DNA from: UBA11540 sp045536425
Lineage (GTDB): Bacteria > Bacillota > Clostridia > Oscillospirales > Ruminococcaceae
NCBI GenBank assembly: GCA_045536425.1
Contig: JAZSNN010000026.1
Span: 53,188-117,187 of the forward strand
Direction of reading: 5' to 3'
DNA: 64,000 bases
The position numbers and the translations under genes are program-made. Of this stretch, positions 36,679-46,569 are shown in pieces. The notes beneath the pieces are model-generated. The model saw only the letters and a list, made by a program, of their open reading frames with translations, was not told the origin of the DNA and made no database searches. Each line of letters starts with the position of its first letter. The stretch's first letter is position 1.

Positions 36679-39600
36679 TTATTTAAAATATTTAACTGCA
36701 GCTTCGAACATCTTGATGTCATAGTCGCCCGAAACGTTCTTGTAAAGACCCTTGCCCACACGCTCGGAGTGACCCATCTTGCCGATTACACGTCCGTCGG
36801 GAGAGGTGATACCCTCGATAGCGAACATAGAATCGTTGGGGTTGAAGTGAACGTCGTCGGTAGCCTTGCCACTGAGGTCAACGTACTGTGTAGCAATCTG
36901 TCCGTTCTTTGCGAGCTCGCGGATAAGTTCCTCACTTGCCAAGAATCTTCCTTCACCGTGAGATATCGGCACGCTGTAGATGTCGCCAACGTTTGTGAGA
37001 CTGAGCCAAGGAGACTTGTTAGATGCGATTCTTGTGCGAACGATTCTCGATTGGTGACGGCCGATTGTGTTGAAGGTGAGTGTAGGACAATTCTCGTCTG
37101 TGTCGATAATCTTTCCATAGGGAACAAGACCGAGCTTTATAAGCGCCTGGAATCCGTTACAGATACCGCACATAAGTCCGTCGCGGTTTTCGAGAAGATT
37201 TGTGACCTCGTCCTTGACCACCGCGTTTCTGAAGAATGCAGTAATGAACTTACCGCTTCCGTCAGGCTCGTCACCGCCCGAGAAACCGCCGGGGATGAAT
37301 ACCATCTGGGAGGTAGAAAGCTCTTTTGCGAAATCCTCAACGCTTCTTGCGATGCCGTCAGCGGAGAGGTTGTTGATTACCATAATCTTCGGCTCTGCAC
37401 CTGCATCACGCATAGCCTTTGCACTGTCAAATTCGCAGTTTGTACCGGGGAATACGGGGATGAGCACCTTCGGCTTTGCAACCTTTATAGCGGGAGTTGC
37501 CCACTCACTTACAGAGTAGCTGAAATCCTCAACGGGAGCCGACTTGGAAGCCTTAACGTTGCAGGAGAATACGCTCTCGAGCTGGTCCTCGTAGATACCG
37601 AGAAGCTCGTCAAGAGAAACGCTCTCGCCACCGAGAGTGATAGCGCCCTTGTCGGTGATAACACCGATGGTGTTTTTGGGGTCAACGTCCTCTGTTACTT
37701 CAAGTACAAAGGAAGCGTAGTTATAACCGAAGATGTCGTTTACGGTCATTGTGTCTGCAAAATCAAAGCCAAATCCGTTACCGAAGCACATCTTCATAAC
37801 TGCTTCTGCAACACCGCCGATACCGGGAGTGTAACAAGCGACAGCCTTGCCACTTCTCATAAGCTCTGTAACCTTTGCAAAAACTTCGAGAAGGGAAGAG
37901 GTAACAGGAAGTCCGTTTGCGTCAAACTCAGGAGTGAGAATGATAACACGGTTTCCTGCCTTTTTAAATTCGGGAGAAACAATGTTCTGAACTTTGTTAG
38001 TAGTAACAGCAAAGGAAACGAGTGTGGGCGGAACGTCGAGCTTTTCAAAGCTTCCGCTCATCGAGTCCTTACCGCCGATAGAACCGATTTGGAGCTCCAT
38101 CTGTGCCTTGAATGCGCCGAGAAGTGCGCTGAGAGGCTTGCCCCAACGTCTCTCGTCCTTGCCGAGTCTCTCAAAGTACTCCTGGAAGGTGAGGTAAACG
38201 TCCTTAAACTCTGCGCCTGTCGCAATCAATTTGCAAACAGATTCAACAACCGCCATATAAGCGCCGTGATAGGGGCTCTGCTCTGTGATAAAGGGATTGT
38301 AGCCCCAGCTCATGAGCGAACAATCGTCGGTGTGCTTTTTCTCGACGGAAATTTTTTGTACCATTGCCTGAATGGGAGTCAACTGGTTTTTACCACCGAA
38401 AGGCATCAAAACTGTACCCGCACCGATGGTGGAGTCAAATCTCTCGGAAAGTCCGCGCTTGGAACAAACGTTTAGGTCACCTGCGAGAGCCTTGTAGTTG
38501 TCAACAAATCCGCCTTCAACCTTTTTCTCTACGAGAGCGGGTTTGGAAGCGACAACGTCGATGTGCTTGTCAGCACCGTTGGAGTTTAAAAATTCACGGC
38601 TGATATTGACGATAGCCTTGCCGTTCCAGTACATAACGAGTCTGGGCTCTGCCTGAACCTCGGCAACGGGACACGCCTGCAGGTTTTCGCTCTTTGCAAG
38701 CTCGAGGAAGCGGTCAACGTTCTCTTTCTCGATGACAACCGCCATTCTCTCCTGCGACTCACTGATAGCAAGCTCGGTGCCGTCAAGACCTTCATACTTC
38801 TTGGGAACTGCATTGAGATTTATCACAAGACCGTCAGCAAGCTCGCCGATAGCAACCGAAACACCGCCTGCGCCAAAGTCGTTGCAACGCTTTATCATTC
38901 TGCAAGCTTCTGCGTTTCTGAAAAGTCTCTGGAGCTTTCTCTCTTCGGGAGCGTTACCCTTCTGTACCTCTGCACCACAGCTTTCGAGGGATTTGAGGTT
39001 GTGGGATTTAGAAGAACCTGTCGCACCACCGCATCCGTCACGGCCTGTGCTGCCGCCGAGAAGGATTACAACGTCGCCTGCTTCAGGACGCTCGCGACGA
39101 ACGTCCTCTGCAGGAGCTGCCGCAATAACCGCACCGATTTCCATTCTCTTTGCGGCATAACCCTCGTGGTAGATCTCATCAACGATACCCGTTGCAAGAC
39201 CTATTTGGTTACCATAAGAGGAATAACCTGCCGCCGCAGTAGTGACAATCTTTCTCTGTGGGAGTTTACCCTCGAGAGTTTCGGAAACGTCTTTTAAAGG
39301 GTTAGCCGCACCGGTAACGCGCATAGCGCCGTAAACGTAGGATCTTCCCGAAAGCGGGTCGCGGATAGCACCGCCGATACAGGTAGCCGCACCACCAAAG
39401 GGCTCGATTTCTGTAGGATGGTTGTGTGTTTCGTTCTTGAACAAAAGGAGCCAAGGTTCGCTCACACCGTCAACCTCAACGTCAATCTTAACAGTACAAG
39501 CGTTGATTTCCTCGCTCTCGTCGAGCTTGTCGAGCTTTCCTGCCTTTTTGAGATGACGTACTGCAAGTGTTGCAATGTCCATAAGGCAAACGGGCTTTGT

Positions 39601-40371
39601 TCTGCCGAGAGCCTTTCTTGTGGCGATATATTCGTCGTATGTAGACTGCAAAAGCTCGTCCTCAAAATTCACGCTGTCGATAACAGTAAGGAATGTTGTG
39701 TGACGGCAGTGGTCGGACCAGTAGGTGTCGATCATACGAATTTCGGTGATAGTGGGGTCGCGGTCTTCGCTCTTGAAATATTCCTGACAGAATGTGATGT
39801 CAGCAAGGTCCATTGCAAGACCATAGTCTGCGATAAACTCCTCGAGTCCCTTTGTGTCAAGGTTTATAAATCCGTTAAGAGTTTTGACCTCTGTGGGAAT
39901 TGTGAAGTTGTCCTTTAAGGTTTCGGGCTTTTCGAGCGAAGCCTCTCTCGACTCAACGGGGTTGATGACGTATTTCTTTATAGCAGAAAGCTCCGCGTCT
40001 GTCACGTCACCGTATACAAGATAAACCCTTGCAGTACGAACGGTAGGACGTTCACCCTGCGAGATAATCTGCACACACTGTGCCGCAGAGTCTGCACGTT
40101 GGTCAAACTGACCGGGGAGATACTCTACTGCAAAAATCTTTGCGTTTGCAGCGTCAACCTCGGTTGTGACGATATCAAGCTGAGGCTCGGAGAAAACTGT
40201 GCCAACTGTGTAGTCAAACAAGTCCTTCTCGATGTTCTCAACATCATAGCGGTTTAAAAGACGGATGTCAGACACCGACTTTATTCCGAGAAGATTACGA
40301 ACGTCGGACAAAAGACCGCGCGCTTCGTTTGCGAGTTCTTTTTTCTTTTCAACAAAAATGCGATATACCAT
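36679..40371 (-). CDS. purL: Phosphoribosylformylglycinamidine synthase, single-chain PurL with glutaminase domain
   Basis: 1230 residues, the large fused form rather than the PurS/PurQ/PurL set of Bacillus. The synthetase half includes GDVVILLGGSTGRDGCGGATGS and SWGYNPFITEQSPYHGAYM. The C-terminal glutaminase (about 965-1230) has MCGICNGFQALIKLGLVPYG with the catalytic Cys and SHGEGRF with the His. It converts FGAR to FGAM. The start follows the purD stop by two bases, indicating coupling. Confidence 0.96.
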   Translation of the reverse strand: MVYRIFVEKKKELANEARGLLSDVRNLLGIKSVSDIRLLNRYDVENIEKDLFDYTVGTVFSEPQLDIVTTEVDAANAKIFAVEYLPGQFDQRADSAAQCVQIISQGERPTVRTARVYLVYGDVTDAELSAIKKYVINPVESREASLEKPETLKDNFTIPTEVKTLNGFINLDTKGLEEFIADYGLAMDLADITFCQEYFKSEDRDPTITEIRMIDTYWSDHCRHTTFLTVIDSVNFEDELLQSTYDEYIATRKALGRTKPVCLMDIATLAVRHLKKAGKLDKLDESEEINACTVKIDVEVDGVSEPWLLLFKNETHNHPTEIEPFGGAATCIGGAIRDPLSGRSYVYGAMRVTGAANPLKDVSETLEGKLPQRKIVTTAAAGYSSYGNQIGLATGIVDEIYHEGYAAKRMEIGAVIAAAPAEDVRRERPEAGDVVILLGGSTGRDGCGGATGSSKSHNLKSLESCGAEVQKGNAPEERKLQRLFRNAEACRMIKRCNDFGAGGVSVAIGELADGLVINLNAVPKKYEGLDGTELAISESQERMAVVIEKENVDRFLELAKSENLQACPVAEVQAEPRLVMYWNGKAIVNISREFLNSNGADKHIDVVASKPALVEKKVEGGFVDNYKALAGDLNVCSKRGLSERFDSTIGAGTVLMPFGGKNQLTPIQAMVQKISVEKKHTDDCSLMSWGYNPFITEQSPYHGAYMAVVESVCKLIATGAEFKDVYLTFQEYFERLGKDERRWGKPLSALLGAFKAQMELQIGSIGGKDSMSGSFEKLDVPPTLVSFAVTTNKVQNIVSPEFKKAGNRVIILTPEFDANGLPVTSSLLEVFAKVTELMRSGKAVACYTPGIGGVAEAVMKMCFGNGFGFDFADTMTVNDIFGYNYASFVLEVTEDVDPKNTIGVITDKGAITLGGESVSLDELLGIYEDQLESVFSCNVKASKSAPVEDFSYSVSEWATPAIKVAKPKVLIPVFPGTNCEFDSAKAMRDAGAEPKIMVINNLSADGIARSVEDFAKELSTSQMVFIPGGFSGGDEPDGSGKFITAFFRNAVVKDEVTNLLENRDGLMCGICNGFQALIKLGLVPYGKIIDTDENCPTLTFNTIGRHQSRIVRTRIASNKSPWLSLTNVGDIYSVPISHGEGRFLASEELIRELAKNGQIATQYVDLSGKATDDVHFNPNDSMFAIEGITSPDGRVIGKMGHSERVGKGLYKNVSGDYDIKMFEAAVKYFK

Positions 40372-40373
40372 AT

Positions 40374-41639
40374 TTACCTCCCAGCCTTTAGTGCCTTTGC
40401 ACCAATGTCGCTTCGGCAGAAGGAATTGCCGAATGTGACCTTTTCCACCTTTTTATAAGCGGACTTTATAGCCCCTTCAAGTGTGCTGTCCACCGCAGTG
40501 ACACCCAAAACTCGTCCACCTGCAGTTTTGAGTACTCCGCCGTCGAGCTTTGCACCCGCAACGTAAACGCTATCTGCAACGCTCTTATCAATAGTAAGCT
40601 CGAAGCCTGACTCATATTTCTGCGGATAACCCTTGGAAGCCATAACCACACAAGCGGCGTGCGCGTCCTTGAACTTGACTTCGGTTTTGTCGAGAGTGCC
40701 GTTTGTGACCGCCTGCATAACTGTGAGCAGGTCACTTTCAAGAAGCGGAAGCACAACCTGAGTTTCGGGGTCGCCGAAACGGCAGTTGTATTCGATAACC
40801 TTAGGCCCGTCCTCTGTGAGCATAAGACCAAAATATAAACAACCCTTAAAGCTTCTGCCCTCGCTGTTCATAGCGTTTACTGTGGGCAAAAAAATTTCTT
40901 TCATACAAATCTCTGCAATGGAGTCGGTGTAGTAGGGGTTGGGAGCAATAGTACCCATACCGCCCGTGTTAAGACCCTCGTCGTTGTCAAGAGCGCGCTT
41001 GTGGTCCATCGAAGAAATCATCGGAACAACGGTTTTTCCGTCGGTAAAGGAAAGGACAGAAACCTCAGGGCCTGTCAAAAATTCTTCGATAACGACACGG
41101 CTTCCGCTCGCGCCAAAGACCTTGTCCTCCATCATCGAAGCAACGGCATCCTTTGCCTCGTCGCGTGTCATCGCGATGATAACACCCTTGCCGAGTGCCA
41201 AACCGTCCGCCTTTATAACGGTGGGGATTGGTGCAGTTTCGAGATATTCGAGCGCCTTTTTCATATCGTCAAAGGTTTCGTACTTCGCGGTAGGAATACC
41301 GTACTTTTTCATAAGGTTTTTGGAGAAAACCTTGCTACCCTCGATGATAGCCGCCGCTTTGTTAGGGCCAAAGCAGGGAACACCCACTTCGTTTAATGCG
41401 TCAACCGCACCGAGCACCAACGGGTCGTCGGGAGCGACAACGGCATAATCTATCTTGTTTTTCACCGCAAAATCCACAATGCCCTCAATGTCGACAGCCT
41501 TAACGTCAACGCAGATAGCGTCTGCAGCAATACCGCCGTTACCGGGCAGAGCATAGATTTCGCTGATGGTTTTGTTTTCTTTCAGTTTCTTGATGATGGC
41601 GTGTTCACGACCGCCACCGCCAACTACCATTATCTTCAT
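40374..41639 (-). CDS. purD: Phosphoribosylamine-glycine ligase
   Basis: 421 residues with the N-terminal VVGGGGREHAI loop, an ATP-grasp domain (IKADGLALGKGVIIA, EYNCRFGDPETQ) and a C-terminal PurD_C domain. It makes GAR from phosphoribosylamine and glycine; glycine supply by the adjacent glyA fits. AAGGAG precedes the ATG. Confidence 0.96.
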   Translation of the reverse strand: MKIMVVGGGGREHAIIKKLKENKTISEIYALPGNGGIAADAICVDVKAVDIEGIVDFAVKNKIDYAVVAPDDPLVLGAVDALNEVGVPCFGPNKAAAIIEGSKVFSKNLMKKYGIPTAKYETFDDMKKALEYLETAPIPTVIKADGLALGKGVIIAMTRDEAKDAVASMMEDKVFGASGSRVVIEEFLTGPEVSVLSFTDGKTVVPMISSMDHKRALDNDEGLNTGGMGTIAPNPYYTDSIAEICMKEIFLPTVNAMNSEGRSFKGCLYFGLMLTEDGPKVIEYNCRFGDPETQVVLPLLESDLLTVMQAVTNGTLDKTEVKFKDAHAACVVMASKGYPQKYESGFELTIDKSVADSVYVAGAKLDGGVLKTAGGRVLGVTAVDSTLEGAIKSAYKKVEKVTFGNSFCRSDIGAKALKAGR

Positions 41640-41704
41640 AAACCTTCTCCTTGCAGTCGGAGTACCGTTGCCCCAATTTCAGAGCAACGGTACGGATTTA
41701 AAAT

Positions 41705-42943
41705 TTAAGCGTATATTGGGAATTTTTCGCAGAGAGCCTGAACTTCTTTTGTGATGCGCTCGCGGTTGCCCTCAAAGTCAACGATGATGTCTTTTATCCA
41801 CTTGGCGATGAGCTTCATCTCTTCTTCCTTGAAACCACGTGTGGTAACAGCGGGAGTACCGATTCTCAGACCGCTTGTGATAAACGGACTCGCAGGGTCG
41901 TTAGGAATAGTGTTTTTGTTAGCGGTAATGTGCACTTCGTCGAGTCTGTGCTCGAGCTCTTTGCCTGTAACACCGAACTTTGTGAGATTTAAAAGCATAA
42001 GATGGTTGTCAGTACCGCCGCTAACGATGTCAATGCCCTCAGCAATAAGAGCGTCGCAAAGCACCTTTGCGTTCTTGACAATCTGCTCCTGATAAGCCTT
42101 GAACTCGTCGGTGAGAGCCTCGCCGAAGGCAACAGCCTTTGCAGCGATGATGTGCATAAGAGGTCCGCCCTGAGTACCGGGGAAAACAGCCTTGTCGATC
42201 TGTTTGCCGAGCTCCTCTTTGCAGAGGATCATACCGCCACGGGGACCGCGAAGGGTCTTGTGGGTTGTGGTAGTAACAACGTCTGCATAGGGCACAGGGG
42301 AGGGATGCACACCTGCGGCAACAAGACCTGCGATGTGCGCCATATCAACCATAAGATAAGCTCCAACCTCGTCAGCAATCTCTCTGCAACGTGCAAAATC
42401 TATAGTTCTGGAATAAGCAGAAGCACCGACAACGATGAGCTTCGGCTTGCACTCTACTGCAATTCTTCTCATCTCGTCGTAGTCAATCATTTCGGTCTCA
42501 TCGTTAACACCGTAGGGAACAACGTTGAAGTATTTTCCCGAAATGTTAACAGGTGAGCCGTGAGAAAGGTGACCGCCCTGCTGGAGATTCATACCCATAA
42601 CGGTGTCACCGGGGTTTAAGAGAGCAAAGAACACCGCAAGGTTAGCGTTTGCACCGCTGTGGGGCTGAACGTTGGCGTACTCTGCACCGAAGAGCTTCTT
42701 GGCTCTCTCTCGTGCAATTTCCTCAACAACGTCAACACACTGGCAACCGCCGTAGTAACGCTTTGAAGGATAACCCTCGGCATATTTGTTGGTAAGTACT
42801 CCGCCTGCGGCAAGAAGTACAGCCTTTGAAACGATGTTCTCAGAAGCGATAAGCTCGATGTTGTGCTGCTGACGCTCGAGTTCAGCGTGACAAGCAGAAG
42901 CTACTTCGCTGTCGTAGTTTTTGAGTTCTTCAAAAAAGTTCAT
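41705..42943 (-). CDS. glyA: Serine hydroxymethyltransferase
   Basis: 412 residues, fold-type I PLP enzyme. The PLP lysine lies in VTTTTHKTLRGPRGG, with YAEGYPSKRYYGGC and PHSGANANLAVF upstream. It interconverts serine and glycine, giving methylene-THF. Its place in the purine operon couples glycine and one-carbon units to purine synthesis. Confidence 0.97.
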   Translation of the reverse strand: MNFFEELKNYDSEVASACHAELERQQHNIELIASENIVSKAVLLAAGGVLTNKYAEGYPSKRYYGGCQCVDVVEEIARERAKKLFGAEYANVQPHSGANANLAVFFALLNPGDTVMGMNLQQGGHLSHGSPVNISGKYFNVVPYGVNDETEMIDYDEMRRIAVECKPKLIVVGASAYSRTIDFARCREIADEVGAYLMVDMAHIAGLVAAGVHPSPVPYADVVTTTTHKTLRGPRGGMILCKEELGKQIDKAVFPGTQGGPLMHIIAAKAVAFGEALTDEFKAYQEQIVKNAKVLCDALIAEGIDIVSGGTDNHLMLLNLTKFGVTGKELEHRLDEVHITANKNTIPNDPASPFITSGLRIGTPAVTTRGFKEEEMKLIAKWIKDIIVDFEGNRERITKEVQALCEKFPIYA

Positions 42944-42962
42944 ATCAAAAATCTCCTAAATA

Positions 42963-44147
42963 TTAGTGATGGAAGAGTCTCATGCCGGTAAATGCCATAG
43001 CGATACCATACTTGTCGCAGGTAGCGATAACCTGATCGTCACGGATAGAGCCGCCGGGCTCTGCGATGTAGGAAACACCGCTCTTATAAGCGCGTTCAAT
43101 GTTGTCGCCGAAGGGGAAGAAAGCATCGGAACCGAGAGCTACACCCTTGATGGTAGCAAGATATGCGTTTGCTTCTTCTGTTGTGAGAGGCTCGGGTCTG
43201 TACTTAAAGTACTTCTGCCAGTTTCCTTCTGCACAAACGTCCTCTTCGTTTTTGTTGATATATCCGTCGATAACGTTGTCGCGCTCGGGACGACCGAGAG
43301 TGTCAAGGAAAGGAAGATTTAGAACCTTGTCATACTGACGCAAGAACCAGGTGTCAGCCTTAGAACCTGCAAGTCTTGTACAGTGGATTCTCGATTGCTG
43401 ACCTGCGCCAACGCCGATAGCCTGTCCGTCAACTGCAAAGCAAACCGAGTTAGACTGTGTGTATTTGAGGGTGATGAGCGCGATGATAAGGTCGCGTTTT
43501 GCACTTTCGGGAAGGTCTTTGTTTGCGGTAACAACGTTGTTTAAAAGCTCGTTGTTGATTTCAAAATTGTTTCTGCCCTGCTCAAAGGTGATGCCGTAAA
43601 CCTGCTTGTGTTCAATCTCTGCAGGAACGTAATCAGGGTCGATTTTAACGATGTTGTAGTTACCCTTGCGCTTGGATTTGAGGATTTCGAGAGCCTCGGG
43701 CTCATATCCGGGAGCGATAACACCGTCACTAACCTCGCGCTGAATGAGCTTTGCGGTAGTAACGTCACAAACGTCGGAAAGAGCAACCCAGTCACCAAAG
43801 GAGCACATACGGTCGGTACCTCTTGCTCTTGCGTAAGCACAAGCGAGGGGAGATTCGTCAAGACCCTCGATGTCGTCAACAAAACAAGCTTTTTTCAGCT
43901 TCTCGGGAAGAACAAGACCAACAGCAGCACTTGTGGGGCTGACGTGCTTGAAGGAAGTAACAGCGGGAAGTCCTGTAGCCTCTTTTATCTCTTTAACCAA
44001 CTGCCAGGAGTTAAACGCGTCGAGGAAGTTGATGAATCCGGGTCTTCCGCAGAGAATTTCAATCGGAAGCTCAGAACCGTCGTGCATAAAAATCTTTGCA
44101 GGCTTCTGGTTGGGGTTACAACCGTATTTGAGTTCAAATTCTTTCAT
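42963..44147 (-). CDS. AICAR formyltransferase, stand-alone (short PurH type)
   Basis: 394 residues covering only the AICAR transformylase half of normal PurH: TSFKHVSPTSAAVGLVL carries the catalytic Lys-His pair, with CFAVDGQAIGVGAGQQSRIHCTR and SDAFFPFGDNIERAYKSGV later. The IMP cyclohydrolase half is absent and is replaced by the neighbouring gene. It transfers the formyl group from 10-formyl-THF to AICAR. AAAGGAAAG... is the probable ribosome site. Confidence 0.92.
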   Translation of the reverse strand: MKEFELKYGCNPNQKPAKIFMHDGSELPIEILCGRPGFINFLDAFNSWQLVKEIKEATGLPAVTSFKHVSPTSAAVGLVLPEKLKKACFVDDIEGLDESPLACAYARARGTDRMCSFGDWVALSDVCDVTTAKLIQREVSDGVIAPGYEPEALEILKSKRKGNYNIVKIDPDYVPAEIEHKQVYGITFEQGRNNFEINNELLNNVVTANKDLPESAKRDLIIALITLKYTQSNSVCFAVDGQAIGVGAGQQSRIHCTRLAGSKADTWFLRQYDKVLNLPFLDTLGRPERDNVIDGYINKNEEDVCAEGNWQKYFKYRPEPLTTEEANAYLATIKGVALGSDAFFPFGDNIERAYKSGVSYIAEPGGSIRDDQVIATCDKYGIAMAFTGMRLFHH

Positions 44148-44162
44148 ATTTCTTTCCTCCGC

Positions 44163-44879
44163 TTATTTGTTCTTGTTTACAATTCTGGATTCATACTTTC
44201 CTGTTTCAATGTCGATGTATCTGACAAACAAGGAAACTTTGTTGTCTTCGTTTAGGTTTGTCCAGATGAGGTCTGTCAAAGTGTCGATGTCTACATCGGG
44301 AAGCTCGAGAGTCTTGGGCTCACCCTCGAAAGAAGGAAGGGGATTGCCGTCACACTTGTAGGTGTGGATGAACTTTGCTTTTCCATTCAAGGGATTGGAA
44401 TAAGCATATGTGTATCTCTGACAAGAAGAGCCGTCGCCGTCAGCGGACTTGAGGATAGAGAACGCGTAGTTCATACCGTCCTTTTCAAGACGGATGATGC
44501 CCGAAATTCTGGGAGTGAAGTTGGGAGCGTCGTCCTCAAACTCGCGGGTTCTAAGCGCCTGCTCAAAGGTCATCTGCTTGTCCATAAGGTCGTATATTGT
44601 GTCGGTCTGGTCGCCGTTTGTAACGATAGTCTTGTTTCCAAGCACCTTTACGGGAGCGTAGATAATGAGATGCGGGTCAACCATCTTTGACTCGTCAAAA
44701 GCCTGTGTGCGAATGCCCTCGCCGTCCTCAACGAAGATGCGGTTACGGCTGTTTTCGCTTCTGCCCATTATAAAATATGCTGTGACAGCCTTTTTGCCGT
44801 CAGCGGATTTGCCGATGATGATACCTCTGCCGTGATAAGCGAGAGAATTGAGTTCATTTTTGATAGTTTTTATTTCCAT
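44163..44879 (-). CDS. purO: IMP cyclohydrolase, archaeal PurO type
   Basis: 238 residues. YHGRGIIIGKSADGKKAVTAYFIMGRSENSRNRIF, DPHLIIYAPV and FTPRISGIIRL fit the IMP_cyclohyd (PurO) family, known first from archaea. It closes FAICAR to IMP. It precedes the stand-alone formyltransferase by 15 bases, so the two form a split replacement for bifunctional PurH. Family membership is from recognition of the sequence pattern; a profile search would settle it. Confidence 0.82.
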   Translation of the reverse strand: MEIKTIKNELNSLAYHGRGIIIGKSADGKKAVTAYFIMGRSENSRNRIFVEDGEGIRTQAFDESKMVDPHLIIYAPVKVLGNKTIVTNGDQTDTIYDLMDKQMTFEQALRTREFEDDAPNFTPRISGIIRLEKDGMNYAFSILKSADGDGSSCQRYTYAYSNPLNGKAKFIHTYKCDGNPLPSFEGEPKTLELPDVDIDTLTDLIWTNLNEDNKVSLFVRYIDIETGKYESRIVNKNK

Positions 44880-44892
44880 TTTTCTCGTCCCT

Positions 44893-45519
44893 TCAATCGT
44901 TTATGATAGTAACACCGTTTTCAACGGTAATCTTTCCGTCACAGAAAAGCTGTACAGCGCGGGGCAGAATCTTCCATTCTGCCTCTTCCATAATTCGTCT
45001 TTGCAGCGTTTCGGGAGTGTCGCCGTTTTTGACCTCGACCGCCTTTTGTAGAATGATAGGTCCCGCGTCACACTCTGCGGTAACAAAATGCACCGTCGCA
45101 CCCGAAACCTTGACACCCTTCTCGAGAGCCGCCTCGTGAACGTGAAGTCCGTAGAAGCCCTTTCCACAAAAGCTAGGAATGAGAGCGGGGTGAACGTTTA
45201 TCATCTTGTTTTCGAAAGCGTCGCAGACGTTTTCGTCAAGTATTGTCATAAATCCTGCATAAACCACAAGGTCTGCCTTTTCTTCAAGGAGAATGTCGCG
45301 CATCGCCTTGCTGTAGGACGCGATATCGGAAAAATCCTTGCGAACAAGAACACGGGTTTTTATGTCGTTTTTTTCTGCTCTTTCGAGTGCATAGGCATCA
45401 GCCTTAGAAGCGATAACGCAGGTGATTTTGCCCGAGCCCAGTTCTCCGCGCTTCTCGGCATCGATAAGCGCCTGAAGATTTGTGCCACCGCCCGAAACCA
45501 GAACACAGATGTTTTTCAT
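44893..45519 (-). CDS. purN: Phosphoribosylglycinamide formyltransferase
   Basis: 208 residues with LVSGGGTNLQALIDA, the catalytic NVHPALIPSF, and GATVHFVTAECDAGPII. It converts GAR to FGAR using 10-formyl-THF. The start overlaps the purM stop by one base (TGATG), so translation is coupled. Confidence 0.96.
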   Translation of the reverse strand: MKNICVLVSGGGTNLQALIDAEKRGELGSGKITCVIASKADAYALERAEKNDIKTRVLVRKDFSDIASYSKAMRDILLEEKADLVVYAGFMTILDENVCDAFENKMINVHPALIPSFCGKGFYGLHVHEAALEKGVKVSGATVHFVTAECDAGPIILQKAVEVKNGDTPETLQRRIMEEAEWKILPRAVQLFCDGKITVENGVTIIND

Positions 45520-46565
45520 CAGCAGAACACCACGCCTTCGTCACCTTTGATTATCTCGCCGATAACATAAGCGTCTTCGCCGTTTGCTCTGAGGATTTCG
45601 AGAGCCTTGTCAACTTCGTTAGGAGCGACAACAATGCTCATACCAACGCCCATATTGTAGGTGTTGTACATATCTCTTTCGGGAACATTTCCTGTTTTTG
45701 CGATAAGCTCAAAGATGGGAAGCACCTTTACTGCACTCTTTGTGATCTTTGCAGAAAGACCCTTGGGGATGGATCTCGGGATGTTTTCGTAGAATCCACC
45801 GCCTGTGATGTGGGAGATACCTTTAACCTGAACCTGCTCGAGAAGAGCGAGGACGGATTTAACGTAAATCTTTGTGGGTGTGAGAAGTGTTTCTGCAATC
45901 GACTTTCCGCCAAGCGCCTCGCAGGACTCGTAGAGAGAAGCGGGGTTGTTGTCGATGTCAAAAACCTTTCTGACAAGGGAGAATCCGTTTGAATGAACAC
46001 CGGTAGAAGCAAGCGCGATAACAACGTCGCCCTCTGCCATCTTTGTGTTGTCGAGAATCTTCTTCTTGTCAACAACACCGACCGCAAAACCTGCAAGGTC
46101 ATAGTCCTCAACGGGCATAAGTCCGGGATGCTCTGCGGTTTCGCCACCGATAAGAGCCGCACCCGACTGTACACAGCCCTCTGCAACACCGCCGACGATT
46201 TCTGCAATCTTTTCAGGGTAGTTCTTTCCACAAGCAATATAGTCGAGGAAGAACAACGGCTTTGCACCGCAGCAGATAATGTCGTTAACACACATAGCAA
46301 CCGCATCGATACCGATTGTGTCGTGCTTGTCCATCAAAATAGCCATCTTTACTTTGGTACCGCAACCGTCAGTACCGGAAACGAGCACAGGCTCTTCCAT
46401 ACCGGCAACGGAAAGACCGAAGCAACCGCCAAAACCGCCAACGTCGTCAAGACAACCCTCGTTTTTGGTTCTTGCGATGTGCTTTTTCATAAGCTCAACC
46501 GATTTGTAACCAGCGGTGATATCAACACCCGCTGCTGCATAACTTTCAGACTTCGAATTTTTCAT
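45519..46565 (-). CDS. purM: Phosphoribosylformylglycinamidine cyclo-ligase
   Basis: 348 residues, AIR synthase family: YAAAGVDITAGYKSVELMK at the start, VSGTDGCGTKVKMAI, and HITGGGFYENIPR. The start at 46565 (MKNSKSE) follows AAAGGAA; the longer upstream frame overlaps purF without a ribosome site. Confidence 0.96.
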   Translation of the reverse strand: MKNSKSESYAAAGVDITAGYKSVELMKKHIARTKNEGCLDDVGGFGGCFGLSVAGMEEPVLVSGTDGCGTKVKMAILMDKHDTIGIDAVAMCVNDIICCGAKPLFFLDYIACGKNYPEKIAEIVGGVAEGCVQSGAALIGGETAEHPGLMPVEDYDLAGFAVGVVDKKKILDNTKMAEGDVVIALASTGVHSNGFSLVRKVFDIDNNPASLYESCEALGGKSIAETLLTPTKIYVKSVLALLEQVQVKGISHITGGGFYENIPRSIPKGLSAKITKSAVKVLPIFELIAKTGNVPERDMYNTYNMGVGMSIVVAPNEVDKALEILRANGEDAYVIGEIIKGDEGVVFC

Positions 46566-46569
46566 AATC

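Noticed and set aside
36562..38475. 637-codon open frame on the plus strand inside purL
   Set aside because: It is antisense to the conserved purL, has no ribosome site, and its Cys/Val-rich composition is typical of a shadow frame.
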